From positions 9,672,001-9,736,000 of the forward strand of contig NZ_CP102512.1 in assembly GCF_024612015.1 (NCBI RefSeq): a DNA stretch of 64,000 bases. The letters run 5' to 3'. Below are positions 34,982-43,395 of the stretch, in pieces. Below the pieces are notes generated by a model. It did no database searches. It was not told where the DNA came from and saw nothing but the letters and a program-made list of their open reading frames with translations. A program made the position numbers and the translations under genes. This stretch comes from Streptomyces sp. CA-210063 (GTDB lineage Bacteria > Actinomycetota > Actinomycetes > Streptomycetales > Streptomycetaceae). The number at the start of each line of letters is the position of its first letter. Position 1 is the stretch's first letter.

Positions 34982-35013
34982 GGGGTGTGGTGAAAGTCCC
35001 GCACAGCACCCTC
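34981..35013. mobile_element. Small TA-flanked element, family B (short copy)
   Basis: GGGGGTGTGGTGAAAGTCCC then GCACAGCACCCTC, bounded by TA at 34979-34980 and 35014-35015. The ends are imperfect inverted repeats (GGGGGTG and, reversed, GAGGGTG). It matches the left half of the family B element at 47655-47709 almost base for base. The left TA is in the TAG stop of the P-type ATPase and the right TA is in the TAG stop of the convergent nucleobase permease. Confidence 0.6.
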
Positions 35014-36401
35014 TAGACGGCCTCTTCCCGGGGCTTCTCGACACCCTCGGGGACGTTGCCGCCCGGTGGGCCGCCGGCCTCGGCGGCAGCTGAACCGGAC
35101 CTCGCCGGAAGGTGGTTGAAGAGCAGGTTCAGCACGATCGCCGTGAGGCACCCCGCGCTGATGCCGCTGTTCATCACCGTCTGGAACCAGTCCGGGAACT
35201 TCGCGTAGACCGTGGGCACGCCGACCGGCAGCATGCCCACGGCCACCGAGACGGCCACGATCGTCAGGTTGTGGTTGCCCTTGAAGTCGACCTGCGTGAG
35301 CGTGCGCAGCCCGCTCGCGGCGACCGTACCGAACATCACCAGCCCCGCGCCGCCGAGCACCGGCGCCGGGATCGCCGCGACCACCGCGCCCAGCTTGGGC
35401 AGCAGACCGAGCAGCACGAGGATGCCGCCGGCCGCCGCGACGACCCAGCGGCTGCGCACCCGGGTCATACCGACCAGGCCCACGTTCTGCGCGTAGGCCG
35501 TGTACGGGAAGGTGTTGAAGACACCTCCGAGGACCGTGGAGAAGCCGTCGGCCCGCAGCCCGTCGGCGAGGGAACGCGATTCCACCTTGCGGTCCGTCAT
35601 CTCGCCGACCGCGATCAGGTCACCGGTGGTCTCGGTCATGGTGACAAGGGCGACGACCAGCATCGACACGATCGCCGAGACGTGGAACGTGGGTGCCCCG
35701 AAGTGGAAGGGCGTGCTGATGCCCACCCAGTCGGCGTCCCGCACCCCGCCGAAGTCCGTGAACCCCAGCGGCACCGCGACCGCGAGCCCCACGACGATGC
35801 CGATCAGCACGGCGATCCGGCTGAGGAACACGGGGGCGAACCGCTGCACGCCCAGCACGACGAGCAGGACGAACGCCGCGAGCGCCAGGTTCCTGGGCTC
35901 ACCGAAGTCCTTCGCGCCGACTCCGCCGGCCGCCCAGTTGCCGGCCACCGGCAGGAGGGAGAGGCCGATGATCAGGATCACCGTGCCGGTCACGAGCGGA
36001 GGGAAGAAGCGGAGGAGTCTGCCGAACACCGGGGCCAGCAGCATGATCGCCAGGCCGGCCACGATGACCGAGCCGTAGATCGCGGGGAGGCCGCCGCCCT
36101 CCGTCCCGATCAGCACCATGGGGGAGACGGCCGCGAAGGTGCAGCCCTGCATGATCGGGAGCCGTACGCCGAAGCGCCATACGCCGACGCACTGGATCAG
36201 TGTCGCGATGCCGCACACGAGGAGATCCGCGGTGATCAGATAGGCGAGGTCGGCGGGTGGGAGTCGCATCGCGCCGCCCACGATGAGGGGGACGGCGACG
36301 GCTCCCGCGTACATGGCGAGGACGTGTTGGAGGCCGAATGCCGCGAGTTGGCGGATGGGGGGTACTTCGTCGACGGGATGGGCGGGGGTGGTGGTTGCCA
36401 T
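35013..36401 (-). CDS. Nucleobase:cation symporter-2 family permease (uracil-xanthine type)
   Basis: 462 residues, about 14 hydrophobic segments. The NCS2/UraA-UapA fold is shown by QLAAFGLQHVLAMYAGAVAV, PIMQGCTFAAVSPMVLIG, the conserved helix-8 region ALVTMTETTGDLIAVGEMT (with the substrate-binding Glu) and GVFNTFPYTAYAQNVGLVGM of TM10. It imports xanthine, urate or uracil with protons or sodium; the TETTGD and NTFPYTAYAQN motifs fit the xanthine/urate subgroup better than uracil. It is convergent with the P-type ATPase, and its TAG stop overlaps a small inverted-repeat element. Confidence 0.9.
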   Translation of the reverse strand: MATTTPAHPVDEVPPIRQLAAFGLQHVLAMYAGAVAVPLIVGGAMRLPPADLAYLITADLLVCGIATLIQCVGVWRFGVRLPIMQGCTFAAVSPMVLIGTEGGGLPAIYGSVIVAGLAIMLLAPVFGRLLRFFPPLVTGTVILIIGLSLLPVAGNWAAGGVGAKDFGEPRNLALAAFVLLVVLGVQRFAPVFLSRIAVLIGIVVGLAVAVPLGFTDFGGVRDADWVGISTPFHFGAPTFHVSAIVSMLVVALVTMTETTGDLIAVGEMTDRKVESRSLADGLRADGFSTVLGGVFNTFPYTAYAQNVGLVGMTRVRSRWVVAAAGGILVLLGLLPKLGAVVAAIPAPVLGGAGLVMFGTVAASGLRTLTQVDFKGNHNLTIVAVSVAVGMLPVGVPTVYAKFPDWFQTVMNSGISAGCLTAIVLNLLFNHLPARSGSAAAEAGGPPGGNVPEGVEKPREEAV

Positions 36402-36423
36402 GGGCGAGACCCTAGGCGATTTA

Positions 36424-36434
36424 AACAGTCTGTT
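36424..36434. promoter_or_regulatory. Short palindrome upstream of the nucleobase permease
   Basis: AACAG-T-CTGTT, a perfect 11-base palindrome in an AT-rich stretch 23 bases upstream of the permease start. It has the look of a GntR- or similar repressor site; no regulator gene is adjacent. Confidence 0.35.
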
Positions 36435-36469
36435 GATTTCTGGGGTGTTGCCTGTCTGTGTTCAGAGCG

Positions 36470-36545
36470 CGGGTGGGTGGGGGCTTGTCGCGCCCACGCG
36501 GCGGAGCCGCACATGTCACAGCCCGCGCCCCTAAAGGGGCCCGCT
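36470..36545. repeat. Streptomyces dispersed intergenic repeat, copy 3
   Basis: GTGGGGGCTTGTCGCGCCC, ACGCGGCGGAGCCGCA and CAGCCCGCGCCCCTAAAGGG are the reverse complement of the core at 9796-9905. The end forms a small GCCCCTAAAGGGGC hairpin. That hairpin contains the TAG stop codon of the ferredoxin reductase gene, so the repeat sits exactly at its 3' end. Confidence 0.75.
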
Positions 36546-37877
36546 GCCTTGTGCGGCGGTCATCAGGGACTCCCAGTCCGGGAGTTTCACGACCCCTCTG
36601 CCCAGTGAGGCGCCCAACTCCGCCTCAGCCCTCTCGATCGCCTGCCAACCCGACCACTCCACCGGCGTGCAGCCCTCTGCCCTCAGTGCCGACAGTGGGC
36701 CGTCCGGAACCGACCTGCTCACCAGTGCCGGGGCGTCCTCCAACAGCGATGTCACCGTCTCCTTCGCGCACGGGCGGTTGGTGCCGATCACTCCGGTCGG
36801 GCCCCGCTTGATCCAGCCGGCCACGTACTCGCCCGGTGCTGCCACGCCGTCCCGCACCACGCGTCCGGCGACGTTCGGGACCGTGCCGCGGGCAGGGTCG
36901 AAGGGGAGGCCCCCCAGGGGGACCCCTCGGTAGCCGACCGAGCGCAGGACGAGTTGGGCCTCGATCTCCTCGTAGCGGCCGGTTCCGGTCAGGCCGCCGT
37001 GGCCGTCCGGGGCCGTGCGTTCCAGGCGTACGCCGCAGACGCGGTCGCCGTCGGCGAGGAGTTCGACGGGGCGGAGGAAGAAGCGCAGGCGGATGTGGTG
37101 GCGGCCGGACGCGGGGGGCGCGGTGGCCCAGCCGCGCAGGACCTCGACGTTGCGGCGCTGGGCGGCGGGGAGGGACGACGGGTCGACGTAGTCGGGGTCC
37201 AGTTCCAGCTCCGCCGGGTTCACGGTGACCTGGGTGTCCGGGAGCGTGCTCAGCTCGCGCAGTTCCTTCGTGGTGAAGCGGGCCTGGGAGGGGCCGCGGC
37301 GGCCCACCATGTGGATCTGGCCGACCTCGCTGGCGGCGAGGGAGGTGAGGGCCGCCTGGGGCATGTCGGTGGGGCTCAGCTCGGTCGTGCCGCGTGCGAG
37401 CATACGGGTGACGTCGACCGCGACGTTGCCGACGCCGATGACCACGGCGGACCGTGCGCCGAGGACGAAACCGTCCGCCACGGCGTCGGGGTGCGCGCTG
37501 TACCAGGAGACGAACTCGGTCGCCGACCAGCTGCCGCGCAGGTCCTCGCCCGGGATGCCGAGCCGGCGGTCGGTGGCGGCGCCCACGCAGTACACGACCG
37601 CGTGGTACAGCTCCCGCAGCCGGGCGGCCGGCACACCGTGCGGGCCCACCTGGACGCCGCCGAGGAACCGCACCCGCTCGTGCTCCAGCACGGTGCGCAG
37701 GTTGTTCTGCAGCGATTTGATCTTCTCGTGGTCCGGCGCCACCCCGTAGCGCACCAGGCCGTACGGGCACGGCAGCCGGTCCAGGACGTCGACGAGCACC
37801 TCGGGATCCTGCTGGACGAGGCTCTGGGCGGTGTAGCACCCGCTCGGCCCGGAACCGATGACGGCGACACGCAGCAC
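36531..37877 (-). CDS. FprA-type ferredoxin/adrenodoxin-NADP reductase
   Basis: 448 residues from a GTG at 37877, seven bases after AGGAG; an upstream in-frame start would add about 40 basic residues. Order: FAD Rossmann (VAVIGSGPSGCYTAQSLVQ), CPYGLVRYGVAPDHEKIKSL, NADP Rossmann (VIGVGNVAVDVTRMLARG), then GRRGPSQARFTTKELRELS, APPASGRHHIRLRFFLRPVE and GWIKRGPTGVIGTNRPCAKE. It transfers electrons from NADPH to ferredoxins, for example for cytochromes P450. No ferredoxin or P450 gene is adjacent. The stop lies inside a dispersed-repeat hairpin. Confidence 0.93.
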   Translation of the reverse strand: MLRVAVIGSGPSGCYTAQSLVQQDPEVLVDVLDRLPCPYGLVRYGVAPDHEKIKSLQNNLRTVLEHERVRFLGGVQVGPHGVPAARLRELYHAVVYCVGAATDRRLGIPGEDLRGSWSATEFVSWYSAHPDAVADGFVLGARSAVVIGVGNVAVDVTRMLARGTTELSPTDMPQAALTSLAASEVGQIHMVGRRGPSQARFTTKELRELSTLPDTQVTVNPAELELDPDYVDPSSLPAAQRRNVEVLRGWATAPPASGRHHIRLRFFLRPVELLADGDRVCGVRLERTAPDGHGGLTGTGRYEEIEAQLVLRSVGYRGVPLGGLPFDPARGTVPNVAGRVVRDGVAAPGEYVAGWIKRGPTGVIGTNRPCAKETVTSLLEDAPALVSRSVPDGPLSALRAEGCTPVEWSGWQAIERAEAELGASLGRGVVKLPDWESLMTAAQGSGPL

Positions 37878-38049
37878 GGCGGAACTCCTTACGCGAGGAG
37901 ATCGCTGATATCTCCAGGATGGCACCGCTGGGCGTACCGGGGGAGGGGCGCGGAGGCGAGGGAGGTCCTGCTGCGCCGTCGGGGTGCCGTGCGCGCCGGG
38001 CACGCGTGGCTGTGCCCAGCGAATGTGATCATGCGCTTACGTTGCGTAG

Positions 38050-38580
38050 GTGCTGGAAGCATCCTTTCTCAATCTCTCCGACCGCCACTGGCAGGACGGC
38101 ACGGTGTCCGTGCGGCCCGCCTGGGAGGTGCAGGAGCAGGACGGGGCCACGGCCTGGTTCAACGCCCGGCTCGCCTTCCCGGACGGGGCCGAGGTCGAGA
38201 TGCTCGCCGTGGTCTGCGAGGGGCGGCTGTCCCTCGAGGACGTGCGCGCCGAGCCGCCGCTGTCCCTGGACGACCTGGCGGAGCTGGCCGACTGGATCGA
38301 GGGCCCGCTGTTCGAGGCGTGCGGCACCGCGCCCGAGGTCTTCGACGAGGAGCTGTCGGAGTCGTCGTACGGACCCGGCCGCCGGGCGAGGCCCGCGTGG
38401 CCGCGTGGTGTGGAGGGGCGGCGGCTGGTGGCCGAGGAGTACCTCGCGGCGCAGCGGGCGGGCTACGACCCGGTGCTCGCGGTGATGTGCGCGACCGGGC
38501 ACAGCCGCCGCAAGTCGCTCCGGCTGATCGCCGGGGCGCGTGACGAGGGCCTGCTCGGCCCTCGTCACGCCCGGCGCTGA
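38050..38580 (+). CDS. DUF6214-type protein of unknown function
   Basis: 176 residues from a GTG at 38050 with only a weak ribosome site. The N-terminal part (LEASFLNLSDRHWQDGTVSV, AWFNARLAFPDGAEVEMLAV) looks like a beta-sheet domain. The C-terminal part is helical with ARPAWPRGVEGRRLVAEEYL and GYDPVLAVMCATGHSRRKSL, in which GHSRRKSLRLI could be a DNA-binding-like helix. It is soluble with no export signal. I recognise it as a Streptomyces-specific family called DUF6214; its function is not known. The last 35 bases fold into a strong hairpin (38538-38570), so the terminator lies within the coding region. Confidence 0.7.
   Translation: MLEASFLNLSDRHWQDGTVSVRPAWEVQEQDGATAWFNARLAFPDGAEVEMLAVVCEGRLSLEDVRAEPPLSLDDLAELADWIEGPLFEACGTAPEVFDEELSESSYGPGRRARPAWPRGVEGRRLVAEEYLAAQRAGYDPVLAVMCATGHSRRKSLRLIAGARDEGLLGPRHARR
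38538..38570. terminator. Hairpin terminator inside the end of the DUF6214 gene
   Basis: Perfect 14-base stem GCGTGACGAGGGCC and GGCCCTCGTCACGC around a five-base loop. It encodes ARDEGLLGPRHA of the DUF6214 C-terminus and lies 34 bases before the stop of the convergent DUF305 gene, so it may end both transcripts. Confidence 0.75.
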
Positions 38581-38604
38581 GGCGGGAACCCGGAGGCGCG
38601 AGGC

Positions 38605-39270
38605 TCACGCCGTCAGGTCGCGCATCCGGCTGATCTCGGTCGTCTGCTGGGCGATCACGTCGTCGGCCATCTCCTCGATCAGGATGTTGTTGCCCTGCGC
38701 CTTCACATCCGTGGCCATCGTGATCGCCCCCTCGTGATGGATGATCATCAGCTTCAGGAAGAGCTGGTCGAACTTCTCCCCGTCGAGCGTGCCGAGTTCC
38801 TTCAGCTGGTCCTCCGTCGCCATGCCGGGCATCGCCTCGTGGTCGTGCGAAGTTCCCCGCCCGTCACCGTCGTTGGACTTCAGCCAGCCCTCCATGGCCG
38901 CGATCTCCGGCTTCTGGGCGGCCGAGATGCGCTCGGCGAGCCGCTTCACCTGAGTCGACTTCGCCCGCTCGGGGGCGAGTTCGGTCATTTCCAGGGCCTG
39001 GGTGTGATGCTCGATCATCATGCGCGCATAGTCGCGGTCCGCGGAATTCGGCGAGTCGTCCTCGGCGCGCTGCTTCTCGACTTCTTCCGGCGAGAGGGTT
39101 TGAGCCGCCTCACCGGGTTTTCCGGGAGCGATCACCGCGGGCCCGCTCGACCGGGCGGAACCGCCGTCCGGGGCCGCGTCCGACCCCGAGTCGCAGCCCG
39201 CCAGCGCCAGCAGAGCGGCCGTCAGCGAGGCCGTGACCAGCGGCGCGCGGGATGTGCGGCGAACGAGCAC
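38605..39270 (-). CDS. DUF305 lipoprotein
   Basis: 221 residues from a GTG at 39270, five bases after AGGAGG; an ATG at 39321 would place 17 extra residues before the signal peptide. Signal peptide with lipobox LALAGC, so it is membrane-anchored outside the cytoplasm. The mature part has the two ferritin-like helices of DUF305 with paired histidines (ARMMIEHHTQALEMTELA and LMIIHHEGAITMATDVKAQG) and a His/Met-rich loop (SHDHEAMPGMA), which suggests metal, perhaps copper, binding. It is divergent from the LVIVD-repeat gene; the pair is common in Streptomyces. Confidence 0.88.
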   Translation of the reverse strand: MLVRRTSRAPLVTASLTAALLALAGCDSGSDAAPDGGSARSSGPAVIAPGKPGEAAQTLSPEEVEKQRAEDDSPNSADRDYARMMIEHHTQALEMTELAPERAKSTQVKRLAERISAAQKPEIAAMEGWLKSNDGDGRGTSHDHEAMPGMATEDQLKELGTLDGEKFDQLFLKLMIIHHEGAITMATDVKAQGNNILIEEMADDVIAQQTTEISRMRDLTA

Positions 39271-39386
39271 AGTGACCTCCTGGGGCACAGCAACGGGCGT
39301 ACACCTCATGAGTGTTGACAAACGTTCCTAACACGCTTTGGCGCTCTGGTGATCAAATTTGTTCGTTACAAGTGCATTGCCGTCTG

Positions 39387-39414
39387 TTGATCTGTGCATG
39401 ATGAAGACGATACT
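39387..39414 (+). promoter_or_regulatory. Possible sigma-70-type promoter for the LVIVD gene
   Basis: TTGATC and GATACT with a 16-base spacer, ending 50 bases before the GTG of the LVIVD protein. A small hairpin CCGTTC/GAACGG follows in the leader. Confidence 0.45.
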
Positions 39415-39464
39415 GCGGAGGTGCTTGAACCGTTCCACCGCGAACGGCTACACGGGAGGACACA

Positions 39465-40970
39465 GTGACCCTGTTGAACAACCTTCGGACGCGGCGCAGA
39501 CGTCTGGGTGTCGCCGCGACTGCGGCCGGCCTCCTGGCCGCGTTACTCACGGCCGGGCCGGCGGCCGCGACCCCCGACCCGGGGGACTCGCCCGCCACGC
39601 AGAAGGAGGTCTCCAAGAGCGACGCCGCCGAGGCGCGGGCGTCGATAGCCGCCGGCGAGATCCCCGGCAAGGACGAGATCGTCCACTCCGCCAACATCCA
39701 GCACCTGACGAACATCCCGAAGGAGGCGCTGCCCGGCACCAACTCCGACCTCGCCTTCCAGGGCAAGTACGCCTTCTCCGGCAACTACGACGGCTTCCGT
39801 ATCTTCGACATCAGCAACCCGAAGGCTCCGAAGACGGTCGCCCAGGTGCTCTGCCCGGGCTCGCAGAACGACATCTCCGTCTCCGGCGACCTGCTCTTCC
39901 TCTCCACCGACTCCTCGCGCAGTGACAACTCCTGCAACAGCACCACGCAGCCCGTGACCGAGAAGTCGTCGTGGGAGGGCATGAAGATCTTCGACATCAG
40001 CGACAAGGCGAACCCGAAGTACGTCGCCGCTGTCGAGACCGCCTGTGGCTCACACACCCACACGCTGGTGCCCGAGCGCAAGAACGTCTACGTATACGTC
40101 TCCTCGTACTCGCCGAACGCCACGTTCCCCGACTGTCAGCCGCCGCACGACGGCATCTCGATCATCAAGGTGCCGCGCAAGTCCCCCGAGAAGGCGGCCG
40201 TGGTGGGCTTCCCGGTCCTCTTCCCCGGTGAGGGCGCGGACGGCGGCGGCAACCCGGGTTCGCCCACGAACCCCGGCGTCTCCAAGACCACCGGCTGCCA
40301 CGACATCACGGTGCTGCCGTCGAAGGACCTCGCCGCCGGCGCGTGCATGGGTGACGGCATCCTCTTCTCCATCAAGGACCCGGAGAACCCGAAGATCATC
40401 GACCAGGTCCAGGACAACGTGAACTTCGCGTTCTGGCACTCGGCCACCTTCAACCAGAAGGCGAACAAGGTGGTCTTCACCGACGAGTTGGGCGGTGGCG
40501 GCGCGGCCACCTGCAACGAGGCGATCGGGCCGAACCGCGGTGCCGACGGCATCTACGACATCGTCGGCAAGGGCGACAACCGGAAGCTCGTCTTCAAGAG
40601 CTACTACAAGATCCCCCGCCACCAGGCGGCCACCGAGAACTGCGTCGCCCACAACGGCTCGCTGATCCCGGTGTTGGGCAAGGACATCATGGTCCAGGCC
40701 TGGTACCAGGGCGGTGTCTCGGTCTGGGACTTCACCAACTCCGCCAAGCCCAAGGAGATCGCCTACTTCGAGCGCGGTCCGATCTCCACCGACACCCTCG
40801 TCGGTGGCGGCGCGTGGTCGGCGTACTACTACAACGGCTACATCTACTCGAACGACATCGCGAAGGGCTTCGACGTCCTGAAGATCAATGACCGACGCAC
40901 GGACCCGGCCAAGTGGGTCCACCTGCGCGAGCTGAATGTGCAGACGCAGCCGGACTACTTCGGCTGGTAG
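39465..40970 (+). CDS. Secreted LVIVD-repeat beta-propeller protein
   Basis: 501 residues, GTG start after GGGAGGA. A signal peptide ends near AAATP. The rest is a propeller with LVIVD-type repeats: YAFSGNYDGFRIFDISNPKA, GMKIFDISDKANPKYVAAVE, CHDITVLPSKDLAAGACMGD, GGVSVWDFTNSAKPKEIAYF and YIYSNDIAKGFDVLKI. Cysteines and HTHTL, GCHD and NFAFWHSATF histidines are spread along it. The role of the family is not established; its constant partner, the DUF305 lipoprotein, suggests metal or redox stress at the cell surface. Its last 16 bases overlap the 3' end of the convergent TetR gene. Confidence 0.88.
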   Translation: MTLLNNLRTRRRRLGVAATAAGLLAALLTAGPAAATPDPGDSPATQKEVSKSDAAEARASIAAGEIPGKDEIVHSANIQHLTNIPKEALPGTNSDLAFQGKYAFSGNYDGFRIFDISNPKAPKTVAQVLCPGSQNDISVSGDLLFLSTDSSRSDNSCNSTTQPVTEKSSWEGMKIFDISDKANPKYVAAVETACGSHTHTLVPERKNVYVYVSSYSPNATFPDCQPPHDGISIIKVPRKSPEKAAVVGFPVLFPGEGADGGGNPGSPTNPGVSKTTGCHDITVLPSKDLAAGACMGDGILFSIKDPENPKIIDQVQDNVNFAFWHSATFNQKANKVVFTDELGGGGAATCNEAIGPNRGADGIYDIVGKGDNRKLVFKSYYKIPRHQAATENCVAHNGSLIPVLGKDIMVQAWYQGGVSVWDFTNSAKPKEIAYFERGPISTDTLVGGGAWSAYYYNGYIYSNDIAKGFDVLKINDRRTDPAKWVHLRELNVQTQPDYFGW

Positions 40971-41611
40971 AAGAACCGCGACAGATCCCTGTCGCCCGTC
41001 CCGCCGGGCCCTTCGGGGACCGGCGGGACACCCGACTCCCAGTCCAGCCCGTAGCGCCGGAACAATTCGGTCCGCAGGGTGGTCGGGGGCAGCGGTACGT
41101 TCGGCAGCACCATCGCGTACACGGCGCCCATCAACAGGGCCCGCAGCAGCGGGTAGTCGGTGTCCGGGTCGGTGGAGCCGTACCGGGTGACCGTGTCCCA
41201 CAGCAGGTCACGCAGCCGCTGCTGCTCGGGGCACTGGACGAAGCCCTGGGGGCTCTGCATCATCCCGGCCATGTGCTGGCGCATCAGCACCGGCCGGTCC
41301 CGGGCCAGTCGGAGGATCGCGTCGATGGCCCGGGCCATCCGCTCCCGCCCGTCCGCCCCGCGCGGCTCGCGCTCCAGCGCCTCCTCCAGCGTCCGGTGCA
41401 TCAGCCGGTGCACGGCCGACTGGACGAGCCGGCGCTTGCCCGGGAAGTAGTACGACACCAGTCCGCGCGCCGAGCCGGCGCGGTCCGCGATGTCCGCGAG
41501 CGTCGTCGCCTCATAGCCCCGCTCGTCCACCAACTCGACGGCGGCCTGCAGCAGTCGCTCCCGGGAACGCCGCCGCAACTCTTCATTGACCGAGGCGCTG
41601 CGCGGGGACAT
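40955..41611 (-). CDS. TetR family transcriptional regulator
   Basis: 218 residues from the ATG at 41611, with AGGAG upstream and a TATAGT minus-10 at 41645-41650. N-terminal helix-turn-helix: RERLLQAAVELVDERGYEAT, TLADIADRAGSARGLVSYYF and PGKRRLVQSAVHRLM. A helical C-terminal ligand domain follows. Target unknown; the gene is isolated on its strand. The stop overlaps the LVIVD gene tail to tail, so the two transcripts are antisense at their ends. The DNA upstream contains a 163-base foldback element. Confidence 0.9.
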   Translation of the reverse strand: MSPRSASVNEELRRRSRERLLQAAVELVDERGYEATTLADIADRAGSARGLVSYYFPGKRRLVQSAVHRLMHRTLEEALEREPRGADGRERMARAIDAILRLARDRPVLMRQHMAGMMQSPQGFVQCPEQQRLRDLLWDTVTRYGSTDPDTDYPLLRALLMGAVYAMVLPNVPLPPTTLRTELFRRYGLDWESGVPPVPEGPGGTGDRDLSRFFYQPK

Positions 41612-41819
41612 CCTGTAACTCCTGCGTTGACTGGCTGCCGGCCAACTATACTCAGCGCTTCCGGGCGGCGACCCTATGTGCTCCCTCCCGGCCGCAGTTC
41701 GTCCCGGGCCGCACGGGGGACGGTCCGGGACGGACGTCCAGCGGAGACGAACAGCCGATCGCCGAAGGGGACCTGAGCGAAGGTCCCTCGTCGACCGGGC
41801 CTCGGCCGACGGCCCCTTA

Positions 41820-41982
41820 GGGCCCTTCTGATGGATCTCCGCGGCGTCGCGACGCCCGGCACGCACTCTCGCCGCACGGCGTGGAGGGACAGGTGGCGGA
41901 GCCACCTGTCCCTCCACACCGCACGCCGAGCGCACGCACCGAACGCCGCTCCGTCTCCCACGGAGATCCATCAGAAGGGCCC
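41820..41982. mobile_element. TA-flanked foldback element (MITE-like), family A, full copy
   Basis: 163 bases with perfect 22-base terminal inverted repeats: GGGCCCTTCTGATGGATC then TCCG on the left, its exact complement on the right. TA flanks both ends (41818-41819 and 41983-41984). A central perfect hairpin, GTGGAGGGACAGGTGGC and its complement, lies at 41881-41917, and the stretches between are degenerate inverted copies, so the whole element can fold into one long hairpin. It has no coding capacity. The right-hand TA is part of the TAG stop of the HAD gene. A 47-base derivative occurs at 47606-47652. The TA flanks suggest mobilisation by an IS630- or IS5/IS427-type transposase acting in trans; none is in the window. 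The other 206 bases of this intergenic stretch (41612-41817) carry the TetR promoter and nothing else I recognise. Confidence 0.8.
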
Positions 41983-42680
41983 TAGCCCACCAGCTCCAGC
42001 ACCGGCCGCAGTCCGTCCGGCCGCTGAGCCGCGGGCAGATGGTCCACGAAGTGCACCCCGCACCCCAGCGCCGCCGCACCACCGTCGGCCCGCCGGTCGT
42101 CGCCGACCATCAGGGTGTCCCGCGCGTCGACGCCCAGCGCCTCGCAGGCGAGGGCGAACAGTCGCGGGTCCGGCTTCTGGACGCCGTGCTCGTAGGACAG
42201 CACATACGCGTCGATGTACGGGTCGAGGCCGTGCGCGCGGAACACCGGCCGCGGATCCCAGCCGATGTTGCTCACCACACCGACGGCCACCCCGCGTGCC
42301 CGCAGGGAGGCGAGGACGTCGGCGGCGTCCGGGTAGGGGCTCCAGGCGGGCGGCGTCATATGGCGGTCGTACAGCGCGTCGTGGAGCACGGGGTCGGGGA
42401 GTGCCACCCGTCGGGAGAGGCCCGTGTACGCGGCCCGGTGCTGTTCGGCGCTCCGGTCCCGCACCGCCCACAGCTCACCCAGTGCGCCCGTCGGCGGTTC
42501 CACGGGGAACGCCCCGCCCGGCAGCGCGCCCGCCCGCTCCAGGGCCTCGGCCGCCCGGACCAACTCCGGCTCGGGCAGGGCGAGACCGGCGTCCGCCAGG
42601 GCCGCACGGAGCCAGGACTCGGTGGACTCCACGCGGAAGAGGGTCCCGGAGAAGTCGAACAGCACCCCTTCGATCGTCAT
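41982..42680 (-). CDS. HAD family hydrolase
   Basis: 232 residues from the ATG at 42680 (MTIEGVLFDFSGTLF). Core HAD motifs: I, DFSGT, in which the usual second Asp is Ser and the Thr is kept; II, GVAVGVVSNIGWD; III, lysine in HGVQKPDPRLF; IV, MVGDDRRADGGAAALG. A helical cap lies between motifs I and II. With DFSGT instead of DxDGT, general acid chemistry by the second Asp is missing, so phosphatase activity is uncertain and a dehalogenase-like or weak phosphatase role is possible. It lies 31 bases after the PAP2 gene on the same strand. Its TAG stop is formed at the border of the foldback element. Confidence 0.85.
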   Translation of the reverse strand: MTIEGVLFDFSGTLFRVESTESWLRAALADAGLALPEPELVRAAEALERAGALPGGAFPVEPPTGALGELWAVRDRSAEQHRAAYTGLSRRVALPDPVLHDALYDRHMTPPAWSPYPDAADVLASLRARGVAVGVVSNIGWDPRPVFRAHGLDPYIDAYVLSYEHGVQKPDPRLFALACEALGVDARDTLMVGDDRRADGGAAALGCGVHFVDHLPAAQRPDGLRPVLELVG

Positions 42681-42711
42681 GCCGTGATCCTTCGTGCCGG
42701 CCCGCACCCGG

Positions 42712-43395
42712 TCAAGTACGCGTCGGACCACGCCACTTCTCGAACGTCAGCACCGCCAGCGCGATGGTCAGCCCGCCCAGGAGCCAGCCGCCCAGCACGT
42801 CCGACGCCCAGTGCACGCCGAGCCAGATCCGGGTCACCCCGACGCCGACGACGGAGACCACGGCCACCGCCAGGGCCGTCCGCATGAGGACGCGGCCGGC
42901 GCCGTACAGATGGAGGAGCCAGAGCAGCAGGCCGAAGACGACCGTGGCCGTCATGGCGTGGCCCGAGGGGAACGCGGCGTAGTGGGCGGAGTCGACGGGG
43001 TCGGGCCACGCGGGCCGCTCCCGGCCCACGGCCGCCTTCAGACCCTGTTGCACCGCCGTACCGGCCGCGCTGGTGACCGCCAGCCAGGTGGCGAGCCACC
43101 ACTCTCTGTGGCGCCACACCAGCCAGATCGCGGTGGCCGCGGCCAGCAGGCGCATCGTCACCGGGTCCCAGACCCAGTCCGTCAGGATGCGGAACGCGTG
43201 GGTCATGCCCGATTCGGCGACGGCCCATCGGTGCGTGGTGTGCGCGATGCTCTCGTCCAGCGACATGAGCGGCCCCCAGGAGAGCGCGACCAGGACGAGC
43301 AGCAGGACGGAGGGTGCCGCGAAGGCCGCGGCGACGCGGGCGGTACGGGTGGTCGACGGCCGGTGGGGCGGCGCGTCGACGGTGGGGGTGTGCAT
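42712..43395 (-). CDS. PAP2 family membrane phosphatase
   Basis: 227 residues from the ATG at 43395, about six hydrophobic helices. The three-part phosphatidate-phosphatase signature is complete: KAAVGRERPAWP, the central PSGHAMTATVVFGL and TRIWLGVHWASDVLGGWLLG. It removes phosphate from lipid phosphates such as undecaprenyl diphosphate or phosphatidate on the outer face of the membrane. It is followed closely by the HAD gene, a likely two-gene unit. Confidence 0.9.
   Translation of the reverse strand: MHTPTVDAPPHRPSTTRTARVAAAFAAPSVLLLVLVALSWGPLMSLDESIAHTTHRWAVAESGMTHAFRILTDWVWDPVTMRLLAAATAIWLVWRHREWWLATWLAVTSAAGTAVQQGLKAAVGRERPAWPDPVDSAHYAAFPSGHAMTATVVFGLLLWLLHLYGAGRVLMRTALAVAVVSVVGVGVTRIWLGVHWASDVLGGWLLGGLTIALAVLTFEKWRGPTRT

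Noticed and set aside
28748..35044. A 2098-codon open frame on the minus strand
   Set aside because: It is antisense to the SGNH esterase and P-type ATPase, which have full motif sets; its translation is low-complexity Gly/Arg/Val-rich sequence, a normal artefact of high GC.
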